A stretch of 64,000 nt of DNA from Parasedimentitalea psychrophila. Its GTDB lineage: Bacteria; Pseudomonadota; Alphaproteobacteria; Rhodobacterales; Rhodobacteraceae. The position numbers were made by a program, and so were the translations under genes. The notes under the pieces are model-generated. The model did no database searches and was not told the origin of the DNA. It saw only the letters and a program-made list of their open reading frames with translations. The DNA is taken from NCBI RefSeq assembly GCF_030285785.1, contig NZ_CP127247.1, positions 434,001-498,000 on the forward strand, given 5' to 3'. Shown here in pieces: positions 26,076 to 35,738 of this stretch (position 1 is its first letter; every line of letters begins with the position of its first letter).

Positions 26076-26870
26076 TCAACCCTCCAAAACGAACTCGTCG
26101 ATCATGACGTTCATTCCGGCCAGCAGTCCACCATCAACTGGGAGTGCTACCCCGCTAATGTATTCGGCCTCGTCTGAACCTAAGAAAGACACGGCCTTGG
26201 CAACGTCATCTGGCTGCCCAACACGGCCGACCGGATACCAGCGCGCCAATTTTTCAAACACATTTGGGTCTCTGTCGATACGGGTCTGCCATGCGACAGC
26301 GTCTGTTTGAACCGAACCAGGGAGAATCGCATTGCAGCGAATGCCCTTGCTGCCATATTCGCTTGCGACGCATTGAGTCAGACTAATTATTGCTGCCTTT
26401 GCTGCGCTGTAGGCGGGGCTCCCAAAATAGCGAACGCCATTCACCGAGGCGATGTTAATAATTGCGCCGCCTCCGGACTCTACCATCGATGACAAAACGG
26501 CGCGGATACAGTGATATGGACCGTTTAAGTTCACATTGATTTCATGATGCCATGCGTCCAACGGCATATTTTTGAGATCCCCGGCCATGCTAAACGCTGC
26601 ATTGTTGACAAGAAGATCAATCGTTCCCAAAGTTTCTGCGGTTTTGGCAAAAGCCGCTTCGACCTCATCATATTTGGTGATATCCGCCCGAACAAAAATC
26701 GCTTTATGACCGTCCGATTGGAGCATCTCGACTGTTTGTTGCCCCATTTCTTCGTCGATATCGAGGACTGATACCGCAGCGCCATCTTGAGCAAGCTTCT
26801 GTGCAATTGAGCGGCCAATCCCGTGCCCCGCGCCCGTAATCAAAGCGACTTTGTTGTCATATCGAGACAT
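26076..26870 (-). CDS. Short-chain dehydrogenase/reductase
   Basis: The 264-residue classical SDR has the cofactor motif TGAGHGIG near the N-terminus, NNAAFS, the catalytic serine in IINIASVNG and YSAAKAA with Tyr and Lys. An aspartate after the second strand (VLDIDEE) favours NAD(H). The ATG at 26870 follows AAGGAG; an upstream alternative at 26924 would run into the ALDH gene. It shares the minus-strand operon with the aldehyde dehydrogenase, so it probably oxidises or reduces a hydroxyl group of the same unknown substrate. Confidence 0.87.
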   Translation of the reverse strand: MSRYDNKVALITGAGHGIGRSIAQKLAQDGAAVSVLDIDEEMGQQTVEMLQSDGHKAIFVRADITKYDEVEAAFAKTAETLGTIDLLVNNAAFSMAGDLKNMPLDAWHHEINVNLNGPYHCIRAVLSSMVESGGGAIINIASVNGVRYFGSPAYSAAKAAIISLTQCVASEYGSKGIRCNAILPGSVQTDAVAWQTRIDRDPNVFEKLARWYPVGRVGQPDDVAKAVSFLGSDEAEYISGVALPVDGGLLAGMNVMIDEFVLEG

Positions 26871-26910
26871 GTTCTTCTCCTTAGGATCGCCTGATAGCGC
26901 CTTAGTATTT

Positions 26911-28368
26911 CTAAGTGATATCAAACGTAATGGTCTTTACTTGAGTAACTTCATTTAGCATCGATATTCCACCAATCCGGCCCACACCACTGTCTTTGCC
27001 CGCTGCGCCGCCAAACGGTATGTGAAGCTCCCAGTAACAAGTTGGACTATTGATATTTACCAAACCCGATTGCAAACCCTCGCCAAACTGGAAGGCTTTC
27101 GCAAGATTCTGTGTGTAAACGCTCGTCGCCAGCCCTTGAGACGCTGAGTTCGCTGCCTGCAAAAGCCCCGCTTCATCTTCGTAGACAACGATCGGTGCGA
27201 CGGGGCCAAAAGTCTCGTCGATATTTATGAGTGCATCTTCAGATACGTTACCCAATACGGTTGGCGCAAAGAATAGATCCGATTTCTGACCAGCCAGAAG
27301 CTTACCACCGGACAAGAGATCAGCCCCCTTTGTCAACGCATCTTCGATATGCTGGGTGGTTTTGAGGATGCCCCCTGCATTGTGGAGCGGCCCCATTGTT
27401 GTGCTGTTTGCGAGGGGATCATTCACGACGAGATTGTTCGCATAAGCGGTGATCCGTTCAGCAACTTCGTCGTAGTTCTTGCGCGTTACCAAGACCCGAC
27501 CAGTCGCCGCACAAACCTGACCCGCATTAAAGTAAAAACCGAATGCTGCGGCGTCTGCCGCTTTTGCGACGTCGGCGTCATCTAGAACAATCAGTGGGCC
27601 ATTGCCACCAAGCTCTAGCAGCATTGGTTTGCCTGCACCGCGTTGAGCCACGATTTTACCGGTTTGTGGGCTACCTGTGAGCCCGATGCCATGAGTGCCC
27701 GGATTTGATACAACTTCATCGCCGGCAGATTGCCCTGGGCCAAGCACCAAATTGATAGCGCCATCAGGAAGGCCCGCTGCAACAATACATTCCATTAAAC
27801 GCGCAGCACAGATTGCCGTTGATGGGGATGGGACCCAAACGACACCATTTCCAGCGGCGAGACAGGGTGCCAAATATTCCACAGGGATGTTAATCGGAAA
27901 ATTCCACGGTGTAATTATGCCGTAAACGCCACGAGGTTGACGGATGCTGATCACCCGTTTGCCGGGCGTTTCGGCAGGGATGACGGAGCCCTCCATCCAT
28001 TTCACCATTTCTGCGGCATTTCTAAATCCAGCGATGGCGGCGTCTACTTCGGGATAAGCTTCGCTGGCAATGGGCTTGCCTTGCTCTTCTGCCAGTGTTT
28101 GCGCCAGTAAGTCGCGACGCTTGACCATTTCATCTGCGACCCGATTACATAGCGAAGAACGTTCCCAATTGGTCATTTTGGCGAGGATTTCATGCCCCTT
28201 TTGAGCCGCGACAATTGCATTTTGAGAATCGACCCGATCACTCGAAGTCACTGTTGCAAGAATTAAATTGGTACTTGGAGACTTAGCTTTGACCGACTTC
28301 CCGCTTCTCGCATCACACCATGCACCGTCAATGAAGTTCTGCATGTGAGGAGTGTTAGAGGTGCTCAT
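26911..28368 (-). CDS. NAD(P)-dependent aldehyde dehydrogenase
   Basis: The 485-residue enzyme of the ALDH superfamily has the N-terminal VTSSDR fold, TPWNFPINIP, the LELGGNGP glutamate motif and the catalytic cysteine in FNAGQVCAATGR. The ATG at 28368 (MSTSNTPH) has AAGGAAG upstream; the longer frame to 28413 lacks this. It is divergent from the ABC transporter operon, with the TetR-type palindrome in the shared promoter region. It converts an aldehyde, likely made by the GMC oxidoreductase or SDR of the island, to an acid. Confidence 0.9.
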   Translation of the reverse strand: MSTSNTPHMQNFIDGAWCDARSGKSVKAKSPSTNLILATVTSSDRVDSQNAIVAAQKGHEILAKMTNWERSSLCNRVADEMVKRRDLLAQTLAEEQGKPIASEAYPEVDAAIAGFRNAAEMVKWMEGSVIPAETPGKRVISIRQPRGVYGIITPWNFPINIPVEYLAPCLAAGNGVVWVPSPSTAICAARLMECIVAAGLPDGAINLVLGPGQSAGDEVVSNPGTHGIGLTGSPQTGKIVAQRGAGKPMLLELGGNGPLIVLDDADVAKAADAAAFGFYFNAGQVCAATGRVLVTRKNYDEVAERITAYANNLVVNDPLANSTTMGPLHNAGGILKTTQHIEDALTKGADLLSGGKLLAGQKSDLFFAPTVLGNVSEDALINIDETFGPVAPIVVYEDEAGLLQAANSASQGLATSVYTQNLAKAFQFGEGLQSGLVNINSPTCYWELHIPFGGAAGKDSGVGRIGGISMLNEVTQVKTITFDIT

Positions 28369-28484
28369 GATTTCTTCCTTGGAAAGCTTACGGTTGGCAT
28401 TTTGGACACCCAATTAGATCTTTTCTTCAGCGCCACATTCTTAAGAGTGGTTTTTAAACTGAGGCAGTGAAAATTCAAACCTTA

Positions 28485-28513
28485 TTGACAGACTAGTCAG
28501 TAACTAATATTCA
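28485..28513 (+). promoter_or_regulatory. Promoter with TetR-type operator in its spacer
   Basis: TTGACA (28485-28490) and TATTCA are 17 bp apart. The palindrome GACTAGTC (28491-28498), extended to ACAGACTAGTCAGT, fills the spacer. It lies about 70 bp before the binding-protein start. The same 17-bp string recurs at 39433-39449. Confidence 0.65.
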
Positions 28514-28581
28514 GGACGGTGTTGGTCAATGGTTTTCTTAGGAATCTAAGGGTCAGCAAGAATTTTCAGGGAGGAAAATCA

Positions 28582-29817
28582 ATGAACAAACTTAAGTATG
28601 GAAGCACCGCGCTCTGCACCCTTGCACTGTCGTTCGCGCTCACGGGTCAAGCCATGTCCGCAGAAACAGTTCGCGTTCGATTTGCGGAATACAGCTCGAA
28701 CACAGAAGCTCATTTCCAAGAAGTCGCGGCAAAATTTAACGCCAGTCAAAGTGACATCGTCGTTGAAATCGAAACACTGCCTTGGCCTGAAATGCAGCAA
28801 CAGTTGATCACGGATATCTCCGCTGGAACTGCCCCAGACATCTCGCATATGGCGACACGTTGGATGGCTGGTTTTGCAGTTGATGGTGTGCTTGCACCAA
28901 TTGAAGGTCTTATGAGTGACGACTTTGCAGACAGCTTCGTACCAACATATCTAGACCTACAAAAACAAGAAGGTCACACTTGGGGACTGCCAATAGCTGC
29001 CTCCGCTCGTGGTCTGTTTGTAAACAATGAATTGTTGGCAAAAGCCGGCATTGACGCGGCACCTTCGACCTGGGACGAAGCCTATGACGCGGCGATTAAA
29101 ATCGCAGCACTTGACGATGCTATTTATGGCATCGGTATTCAAGGCAACGATCTGGATGTCGAAGGTTATTGGTTCTATAGCCTTTGGACGCACGGTGGCG
29201 AAGTGATCACTGCTGATGGCAAAAGTGGTTTAGCGAGCGAAGCGGCGATTGCTGCGACAAACAACTATGTTCGCTTCATCGAAGGTGGCGCAACACAACC
29301 CGGCGTTGCTGGATCCAGCCGTGAAGACCTACAAAACCTGTTTGCTGCTGGCAAATTGGGCATGGTCTTGTCCGGACCTTGGTTGAACAAGCAACTTGCT
29401 GACGAAGCTCCTGATGTTTCCTACGGAATTAGCGCCGTGCCAACCGCAACAGAAGCTGCGACTTACGGTGTGACAGACACGATTTCGGTTCTCGAAAGCT
29501 CCGAAGTTAAAGAAGAAGCTGTTGCGTTCCTTGAGTACATGTTCAACGACGAAAATCGTCTGGAATTTGGCAAGATTGAGGGCTTTGTGCCGGTTCTCAA
29601 GTCTATGGCCGCAGAGCCCTTCTTCACAGAAGACCCAAACATGGCTGTATTTCTTGAAATGGGTCCAGTAGCGAAATTTGCGCCACTTGTACCAAATTGG
29701 GAAGAAATGGCTGAATCTTTGGCTTCCGCACTTTCCGTTGCTTACTCCGGTGACACGCCTGCATCAGAAAGCCTGAAGGCAGCCGCTGCCAAAATGGATG
29801 AATTGCTAGCAGAATAA
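28582..29817 (+). CDS. CUT1-type ABC transporter substrate-binding protein
   Basis: With the ATG at 28582 (GGGAGG upstream) the protein has 411 residues, a signal peptide (cleavage near QAMSAET) and a family-1 extracellular binding domain (SBP_bac_1: GTAPDISHMATRW, AAGKLGMVLSGPW, EEAVAFLEYMF). An upstream in-frame start at 28519 would place polar residues before the signal peptide. It is the first gene of a transporter operon followed by a hairpin, two permeases, the ATPase and a TetR regulator. The ligand is unknown; SBP_bac_1 proteins bind sugars, polyols and similar compounds. Confidence 0.88.
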   Translation: MNKLKYGSTALCTLALSFALTGQAMSAETVRVRFAEYSSNTEAHFQEVAAKFNASQSDIVVEIETLPWPEMQQQLITDISAGTAPDISHMATRWMAGFAVDGVLAPIEGLMSDDFADSFVPTYLDLQKQEGHTWGLPIAASARGLFVNNELLAKAGIDAAPSTWDEAYDAAIKIAALDDAIYGIGIQGNDLDVEGYWFYSLWTHGGEVITADGKSGLASEAAIAATNNYVRFIEGGATQPGVAGSSREDLQNLFAAGKLGMVLSGPWLNKQLADEAPDVSYGISAVPTATEAATYGVTDTISVLESSEVKEEAVAFLEYMFNDENRLEFGKIEGFVPVLKSMAAEPFFTEDPNMAVFLEMGPVAKFAPLVPNWEEMAESLASALSVAYSGDTPASESLKAAAAKMDELLAE

Positions 29818-29829
29818 AGATAGCATAGC

Positions 29830-29853
29830 GAACGGCCGGTTTCTTGGCCGTTC
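29830..29853 (+). terminator. Hairpin after the binding-protein gene
   Basis: GAACGGCC and GGCCGTTC form a perfect 8-bp stem with an 8-base loop, 13 bp after the stop codon and before the first permease. There is no T-run, so it is more likely an mRNA-stabilising or partial terminator. Confidence 0.6.
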
Positions 29854-29924
29854 GCAGCCACATTCGATCACTCATCAGTTTCAACACCAAGAACACAGCA
29901 TTAGATTGTTGGGAGCAGACCACT

Positions 29925-30836
29925 TTGACGGACTCAAGCGTAAATAACCCCGATGGACGAGCAAGGTTGTTGAAGCTGCCCAGCGTATTCCTAATTCTAC
30001 CCAGCTTGTTCCTGTCGGCGCTGGTCATCGGCTACCCGATATTTGATGTTCTTAGAATGTCAATTTCGGACGTGAACCGATATGGCCATGTGCGCGGATT
30101 TGCGGGGGTCGATAATTTTCTCAAAATATTCAACGACCCCATATTTCTGCAGGCAACAAATCAAACGCTTATTTGGACATTCTGTGTCGTGGGTGGCACG
30201 CTGCTAATATCTGTACCGATTGCCATCATCCTGAACGGAAATTTCTTCGGCAGATCCGTTGCGCGGACCATTCTATTACTTCCATGGGCGGTTTCGATGG
30301 CCATGACGGCCGTTGTTTGGAAATTTGTGGTGAACGGCGATTTCGGCATGTTGAATCACACGCTCGAGACCTTCGGCCTAATTGATACAAAGATACCCTG
30401 GCTCGCCGATGCTACATTTGCGTTTGCTATCGAAATACTGGTGGGAATTCTTGTATCTATGCCCTTCACTGTGACCATTTTGATGGGTGGACTATCGGCA
30501 ATACCAGACTCCCTTTACGAGGCGTCATCGATAGATGGGGCAAGCCACTGGCAGAAGTTCATCAATATCACGCTGCCTCTGCTTCGCCCATTCCTGCAAA
30601 TTTCGGTTGTTTTGAACGTCATCTACGTCTTCAATTCATTTCCGATTATCTGGATCATGACGCGCGGTGGTCCCGCCAATAAAACCGACATTCTGATCAC
30701 CTATGTATACAAACAGGCATTTGCCTTTGGGCGTATCGGAAATGCAGCCGCTGGATCCGTTATGATGTTTGCCATTTTGTTAGGATTCTCGCTTTTATTT
30801 CTATTCATTACAAGAAGTCCCAAGGAAACGTTATGA
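29925..30836 (+). CDS. CUT1-type ABC permease (MalF-like)
   Basis: A TTG at 29925 preceded by GGGAG gives 303 residues, a normal length. A longer frame from 29844 would start inside the hairpin and is less likely. The protein has six hydrophobic segments and the EAA-type loop SLYEASSIDGASHWQKFINITLPLLRP split around residue 215. It forms a heterodimer channel with the next gene, which it overlaps by ATGA. Confidence 0.87.
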   Translation: MTDSSVNNPDGRARLLKLPSVFLILPSLFLSALVIGYPIFDVLRMSISDVNRYGHVRGFAGVDNFLKIFNDPIFLQATNQTLIWTFCVVGGTLLISVPIAIILNGNFFGRSVARTILLLPWAVSMAMTAVVWKFVVNGDFGMLNHTLETFGLIDTKIPWLADATFAFAIEILVGILVSMPFTVTILMGGLSAIPDSLYEASSIDGASHWQKFINITLPLLRPFLQISVVLNVIYVFNSFPIIWIMTRGGPANKTDILITYVYKQAFAFGRIGNAAAGSVMMFAILLGFSLLFLFITRSPKETL

Positions 30837-31663
30837 TTGGAAAACCGCTACGCACTCTGATCAGCTGGCTGCTGCTCTTGCCGATTATCATCGTCATTTT
30901 GTTTCCTTTTGCTGTCATGCTTTCAACCGCTCTCAAGAGAAAAGACGAAGTATTCACCTTTACTCTGACGTGGTTTCCCAAGGAAATCTACTTTGGGAAC
31001 TTTGCAGAACTATTCCTGGAACTCGGGTTTGGTCGCGCGATCTTCAACTCCCTGTACATTAGCCTTGGCGCAACGTTGGTGTCCCTCGCACTGGCCCTTC
31101 CCGCGGCATATGCATTGTCTCGACTACCTATCCGCGGTAAAGGTTTTTTCACTGGATATTTGCTGATCACGCAAATGATCTCGCCAATTGTATTGATCCT
31201 CGGTTTGTTCAGAATGTTTGCGGCCCTGGGCCTGATCAACAGCCACAACGCGTTGATCATCGGTCACAGTGCCTTTTTCATGGCGTTTGCCGTTTGGATG
31301 CTTAAGAGCTATTTCGACACAGTGCCGAAAGACCTAGAAGAAGCCGCTTGGATGGACGGAGCCAGCCGCCTCAGAGCCTTCGGGGCAATATTCTTGCCCA
31401 TTTGTATCCCAGGAATCGCGGTAACTTCGATATTTACATTCGTAAACTCATGGAATGAGTACGCAATGTCTCTCACCATGTTGCGCGACGCCGATATGCA
31501 AACGGCCCCCGTACAAGTCGCATTTTTGACTGGCACTCTCTACGAAATTGAGTGGAATCTTATCATGGCAGGAACCCTTGTAACGACCATTCCAGTCGCA
31601 ATCATCTTCTCCGGCATCCAGGGCTACCTCGTTCGAGGCCTGTCTGTGGGCGGTGTAAAATAA
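30833..31663 (+). CDS. CUT1-type ABC permease (MalG-like)
   Basis: The 276-residue permease has an N-terminal hydrophobic segment (LLLLPIIIVILFPF), five further ones and the EAA loop DLEEAAWMDGASRLRAFGAIFLP. It is coupled to the MalF-like gene by a 4-bp overlap and is followed after 17 bp by the ATPase. Confidence 0.9.
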   Translation: MIGKPLRTLISWLLLLPIIIVILFPFAVMLSTALKRKDEVFTFTLTWFPKEIYFGNFAELFLELGFGRAIFNSLYISLGATLVSLALALPAAYALSRLPIRGKGFFTGYLLITQMISPIVLILGLFRMFAALGLINSHNALIIGHSAFFMAFAVWMLKSYFDTVPKDLEEAAWMDGASRLRAFGAIFLPICIPGIAVTSIFTFVNSWNEYAMSLTMLRDADMQTAPVQVAFLTGTLYEIEWNLIMAGTLVTTIPVAIIFSGIQGYLVRGLSVGGVK

Positions 31664-31679
31664 GTAAGAAAGCAATAAA

Positions 31680-32774
31680 ATGGCAAAGATCACAATCAAA
31701 AATCTTTCCAAAAACTTTGGTCTGCTGAAGGTTTTGAATAACATCGACATTACCGTTCAAGACAAAGAATTTGTGGCGCTAGTTGGCCCGTCTGGATGCG
31801 GGAAATCCACGTTGCTGCGAATGATTGCGGGTCTGGAAACCCTGAGCGCGGGTGATATTATCGTAGACGACACAGTCGTCACCAACACACCAGCACAGCG
31901 CCGCGATTTGGCCATGGTATTCCAATCCTACGCACTCTATCCGCACTTGAAAGTATCAGAAAATATCGGATTTCCTCTGAAAATGCGTGGTTTGCCAAAA
32001 GCTGAGATCGCCGAGAAGGTTGAGAATGCGGCTAATATCTTGAAGCTTGCGGACTATCTAGATCGGCTGCCAAAGCATCTCTCTGGTGGCCAACGTCAAC
32101 GGGTTGCAATGGGCCGCGCGATTGTTCGGTCGCCCAAAGCGTTCTTATTTGACGAACCGCTTAGCAACCTGGATGCCAAACTCCGAATTCATATGAGATC
32201 CGAAATTCGCGGACTGCACGACGAGTTGGGCGCGACGTCGATCTATGTCACCCATGATCAGGTTGAGGCCATGACAATGGCAGACCGGATCGTGGTCATG
32301 CACGGCGGGATTATTGAGCAGGTTGGAACGCCAATGGAGCTTTTTGACCGCCCTAAAAACGTATTTGTCGCGGGGTTTCTTGGCGCGCCAACGATGAACT
32401 TTTTGACTGCAGTCGTTGCCGCCAAAAACGACAAGCAAACAGTCTATAAAATTGGCGGTACTTCGAGCGAGTTCTCCACTCCAACCGAAGGATTTCCAAG
32501 CGTAAGCCTAGGTGATATGGTTCAGATCGGTCTACGGCCACAGCACATATCCACCAGCCATGAGGCCATTGAAAATTCGATCGAGGCAACAGTAAAAATT
32601 GCTGAGCAAACGGGCTGTGAGACCATTTTAGTCGTTCAGGTTGAAGGGGGTCTCGAGCTTACTCTGCAAACGCATGAGCGCGTGCTATTTTCTAGCGGTG
32701 ACCAAATTTTTGTGACCCTGACACCAGAGCACTTACATTTTTTTGATCAATCTGGTGAGCACCGCCTTAACTAA
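31680..32774 (+). CDS. CUT1-type ABC transporter ATPase (MalK/UgpC-like)
   Basis: The 364-residue ATPase has Walker A GPSGCGKST, the Q-loop in VFQSYALYPH, the signature LSGGQRQR, Walker B FLFDEPLSNLD and the switch in YVTHDQ. A C-terminal TOBE regulatory domain begins after about residue 235 (LRPQHI). It energises the two preceding permeases and is followed by the regulator gene. Confidence 0.92.
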   Translation: MAKITIKNLSKNFGLLKVLNNIDITVQDKEFVALVGPSGCGKSTLLRMIAGLETLSAGDIIVDDTVVTNTPAQRRDLAMVFQSYALYPHLKVSENIGFPLKMRGLPKAEIAEKVENAANILKLADYLDRLPKHLSGGQRQRVAMGRAIVRSPKAFLFDEPLSNLDAKLRIHMRSEIRGLHDELGATSIYVTHDQVEAMTMADRIVVMHGGIIEQVGTPMELFDRPKNVFVAGFLGAPTMNFLTAVVAAKNDKQTVYKIGGTSSEFSTPTEGFPSVSLGDMVQIGLRPQHISTSHEAIENSIEATVKIAEQTGCETILVVQVEGGLELTLQTHERVLFSSGDQIFVTLTPEHLHFFDQSGEHRLN

Positions 32775-32794
32775 ACAACGGAGAATTGTTGAAA

Positions 32795-33448
32795 ATGAAA
32801 CCCGTAAGAAAAATTAGGAAGCGCGATCCGGTGCGAACGGGCAAGGCAATCCTTTCTGCAGGCCGCGCTGAGTTTTCGGTCGCCGGCTACGAAGGCGCAC
32901 GCGTCGACCGGGTCGCTGAAAAATCAAATATGAGTAAGGGCCTCATCTACCACTACTTTGGCTCAAAGAGCGGGTTATTTTTGGCAATTCTCGAAGACAT
33001 CTACCAAGAACTGCGTGATGAAAACTCAGGTTTGGTCCTAGACGACTTTGAGCCAGAGGAAGGCATTCGCCAACTCATCAACCACACCTTCACGTATTTT
33101 TCTAAGCACCCTGAATTTCTTGTTCTGGTGAATTCAGAAAATATGATGCATGCCGAACATCTTAAAAAATCGGTAATGATGCGAGATCTCTTTCGGCCGA
33201 TTGTTGTCAAAATACAAGCTCTACTCGACAGAGGGGCCCGACAGGGGATTTTTAGAGAAGATGTGGACGTAATACAGCTATACGTTTCTATTGTCGGTCT
33301 CGGATACTTTTTCCTTGGAAACCGCCACACACTTGAAGTTGTATTTGATACTCCGCTCTTTGAAGATGATACTCTCAGCAATCGTCAAAGACATATCGAA
33401 GATATGATCTTGAGCTATTTGCGCCCCAACCCACACACACTAAACTAG
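32795..33448 (+). CDS. TetR-family transcriptional regulator
   Basis: The protein is 217 residues from the ATG at 32795; in-frame TTG codons at 32786 and 32789 sit closer to GGAG and could be used. The HTH is typical (AILSAGRAEFSVAGYEGARVDRVAEKSNMSKGLIYHYFGSK), and the C-terminal helical domain resembles the TetR_C group of catabolic regulators. Co-transcription with the transporter suggests that it represses the island. The palindrome ACAGACTAGTCAGT, found before the transporter operon and the deacetylase gene, is the best operator candidate. Confidence 0.87.
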   Translation: MKPVRKIRKRDPVRTGKAILSAGRAEFSVAGYEGARVDRVAEKSNMSKGLIYHYFGSKSGLFLAILEDIYQELRDENSGLVLDDFEPEEGIRQLINHTFTYFSKHPEFLVLVNSENMMHAEHLKKSVMMRDLFRPIVVKIQALLDRGARQGIFREDVDVIQLYVSIVGLGYFFLGNRHTLEVVFDTPLFEDDTLSNRQRHIEDMILSYLRPNPHTLN

Positions 33449-33675
33449 CGGGTATGTACGCCCCGGAATCTTTGAACTAGCGCGTATCTGCATGCAAGAG
33501 AGGGTCTGACACAAACTCTGTGGAGGCATGTCCATGCAGTGAGACGTGCCCAAAGCAGGTCAACATGCCTTCACGATGTGGACGCCCTTTTTGCGTGCGT
33601 CCAGTGGTAATCCCCCCCGAAACTAAGGGGATGTGGAAGTAGAATTTTCTCGGCAGAATGCATGAGGAGATTTTG

Positions 33676-33939
33676 ATGAAGATGACGAGATATAGCGAAC
33701 CCCAAATTCTTGCGATCCTACGCCAAGCCGAAGGCGGTGTGCCTGTAACGGAGCTGTGCCGCGAGCACGGGATGAGCAACGCGTCGTTCTACAAATGGCG
33801 ATCAAAATACGGTGGTATGGACGCGTCGATGATCAGCCAAATGAAGGCGCTTGAAGACGAGAACCGGCGGCTGAAAAAGATGTATGCCGAGATGAGCATG
33901 CAAGCAGAATTACTGAAGGAAGCCCTGGGAAAAAAGTGA
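33676..33939 (+). CDS. IS407-type OrfA
   Basis: The 87-residue HTH protein ([35 protein letters not shown]) has a C-terminal coiled-coil ([16 protein letters not shown]). The ATG at 33676 has GAGGAG 6 bases upstream; the frame also contains an ATG at 33658. It ends in A6G-TGA, a slippery site for OrfAB fusion. Confidence 0.88.
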   Translation: MKMTRYSEPQILAILRQAEGGVPVTELCREHGMSNASFYKWRSKYGGMDASMISQMKALEDENRRLKKMYAEMSMQAELLKEALGKK

Positions 33940-34763
33940 TCCGGCCAGCCTTACGACGGGGTCTGGCCGAGAAAGCGGTGGCGCGCCACGGTATCAGCAT
34001 TGCGCTGGCCTGCCGCACGTTTGATGTCAGTGAGACGTGCTATCGTTACAGCCCGCTCTTGAGCGATGAGAACGAAGAGATTGCCGATCTGCTGGTTGGG
34101 CTGACGGCCGCACGGAAGACTTGGGGGTTTGGGCTATGTTTCCTGCATCTACGTAACGTGCAAGGTCATTCGTGGAACCACAAAAGGGTTTACCGGATTT
34201 ACTGCGAACTGGAACTGAACTTGCGGATCAAACCTCGGAAACGGTTAAAGCGGGACAAACCCGATGCGCTGGCAGTGCCGGACGCCCCGAACATGACCTG
34301 GTCGATGGACTTCATGGCGGATCGCCTCGGGGATGGTCGGGCGTTTCGGCTCTTGAACGTGCTGGATGATTTTAACCGCGAGGGTTTGGGCATCGAGGTC
34401 GATTTTTCTTTGCCAGCCGAACGGGTTATTCGCAGCCTTAATCGGATCATTGAATGGCGTGGGAAACCAGGAACCATTCGGGTCGATAATGGGCCGGAGT
34501 ACATCAGTGGTAAGCTGCTGGAATGGGCTGAGAAACAAGGTATTATCATCCAGTACATTCAACCCGGAAAGCCGCAGCAGAACGCTTACATCGAGCGCTA
34601 TAATCGCACCGTCAGGCATGAATGGTTGGACCAACATATCATCGAAAACATAGAGGAGGCACAGGACTTTGCCACACAATGGCTATGGACTTACAATAAT
34701 GACCGCCCGAATATGGGCCTCGGCGGCATCACACCCGCAATGAAACTGAAAATGGCCGCGTAA
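33936..34763 (+). CDS. IS407-type OrfB (DDE integrase)
   Basis: The 275-residue frame opens with GTG overlapping the OrfA stop and is probably expressed as OrfAB. The rve domain carries the triad in [20 protein letters not shown] and [17 protein letters not shown], and ends with [20 protein letters not shown], characteristic of the group. Confidence 0.9.
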   Translation: MIRPALRRGLAEKAVARHGISIALACRTFDVSETCYRYSPLLSDENEEIADLLVGLTAARKTWGFGLCFLHLRNVQGHSWNHKRVYRIYCELELNLRIKPRKRLKRDKPDALAVPDAPNMTWSMDFMADRLGDGRAFRLLNVLDDFNREGLGIEVDFSLPAERVIRSLNRIIEWRGKPGTIRVDNGPEYISGKLLEWAEKQGIIIQYIQPGKPQQNAYIERYNRTVRHEWLDQHIIENIEEAQDFATQWLWTYNNDRPNMGLGGITPAMKLKMAA

Positions 34764-34809
34764 ATTCTACGACCGCCCCCTGTTAAAAATGGGGGGATTA
34801 CCCAGTGCT

Positions 34810-35658
34810 TTAGGAGCCGTGCTTCACAACTTGCTGTGTTTGTTGCCCAAGTCCTTGAATGCCCAATTGCACAGTATCGCCAGGATGTAACCAAACGGGA
34901 TTTGGCTTTATTCCCATACCCACACCTGGAGGCGTACCAGTCGCAATAACATCCCCGGGGCGAAGGGTCATATAACGGCTGCAATAAGAAACAATTTCTG
35001 GAATTTTAAAGATCATGTTTTGCGTGTTTCCTGTTTGCATACGTGCTCCGTTTACGTCCAGCCACATTTCGAGATTATGCACGTCTCTGATTTCGTCCTT
35101 GGTCACCATCCAAGGGCCAATTGGTCCGAAACTATCACATCCTTTACCCTTGTCCCATTGCGTGGACTGTAGCTGGAACGTGCGCTCGGACACATCGTTC
35201 ATAAGGCAGTAACCTGCAACATGATCTAAGGCATCATCTTCACTAACATATTGCGCCGTTTTTCCAATCACGATGCCCAATTCAACTTCCCAATCCAGTT
35301 GACTTGAATGAGGCGGCTGAATGATAGGGTCATTCGGACCAGAAATTGCGGACGTAGCTTTCAGGAAAATAATTGGTTCCGTTGGGATTGGCAGCCCAGA
35401 TTCCGCGGCATGGTCCGAGTAGTTCAATCCGATGCATATATATTTTGAAATGCCGGCGATAGGCGCACCCATTCGCACACTGCCTGATACGATCGGAAGT
35501 GCCTCCACATCGATCCCATTTAGCATTTCAAATATATCCTCAGAAAGTTGATCTGGCCCGATGTCATCAAGAACATCTGACAAATCACGAAGACGTCCTT
35601 GATCATCAATCAAGCCCGGTCTTTCAGCGTTCAACGCTCCAAATCGGCATAGTTTCAT
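34810..35658 (-). CDS. Fumarylacetoacetate hydrolase-family enzyme
   Basis: The protein has 282 residues from the ATG at 35658 (AAAGAAG upstream). The FAH fold is recognised by CIGLNYSDHA, the metal glutamates in WEVELGIVIG, CLMNDVSERTFQ, KGCDSFGPIGPW and ATGTPPGVGMG. Members hydrolyse or decarboxylate 2-oxo/diketo acids; closest in style are 2,4-didehydro-3-deoxy-L-rhamnonate/fuconate hydrolases and ureidoglycolate-lyase-named enzymes. In this island it may cleave the acid formed after the dehydrogenase steps. It is the last gene of the minus-strand half. Confidence 0.85.
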   Translation of the reverse strand: MKLCRFGALNAERPGLIDDQGRLRDLSDVLDDIGPDQLSEDIFEMLNGIDVEALPIVSGSVRMGAPIAGISKYICIGLNYSDHAAESGLPIPTEPIIFLKATSAISGPNDPIIQPPHSSQLDWEVELGIVIGKTAQYVSEDDALDHVAGYCLMNDVSERTFQLQSTQWDKGKGCDSFGPIGPWMVTKDEIRDVHNLEMWLDVNGARMQTGNTQNMIFKIPEIVSYCSRYMTLRPGDVIATGTPPGVGMGIKPNPVWLHPGDTVQLGIQGLGQQTQQVVKHGS

Positions 35659-35738
35659 CAAAAACTTCTTTCAATACTTGCGAATAATCATTCACTCAGG
35701 CGCCAATAGCGGCGTGGTGCGGATGCCATCTGAACGCC

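Larger units (their letters stand above)
33606..34802 (+). mobile_element. Complete IS407-type (IS3 family) element
   Basis: The 1197-bp element has perfect 12-bp terminal repeats GGTAATCCCCCC and a 4-bp CAGT duplication (33602-33605 and 34803-34806), as expected for the IS407 group. Both frames are open. It lies between the convergent TetR and FAH-type genes and damages neither. The 150 bp to its left (33449-33601) show nothing recognisable. Confidence 0.9.

Noticed and set aside
33477-33605. Possible further IS end between the TetR gene and the IS407-type element
   Set aside because: A phrase like GAGGGTCTGACACAAA resembles IS ends, but no partner repeat or transposase fragment could be found.
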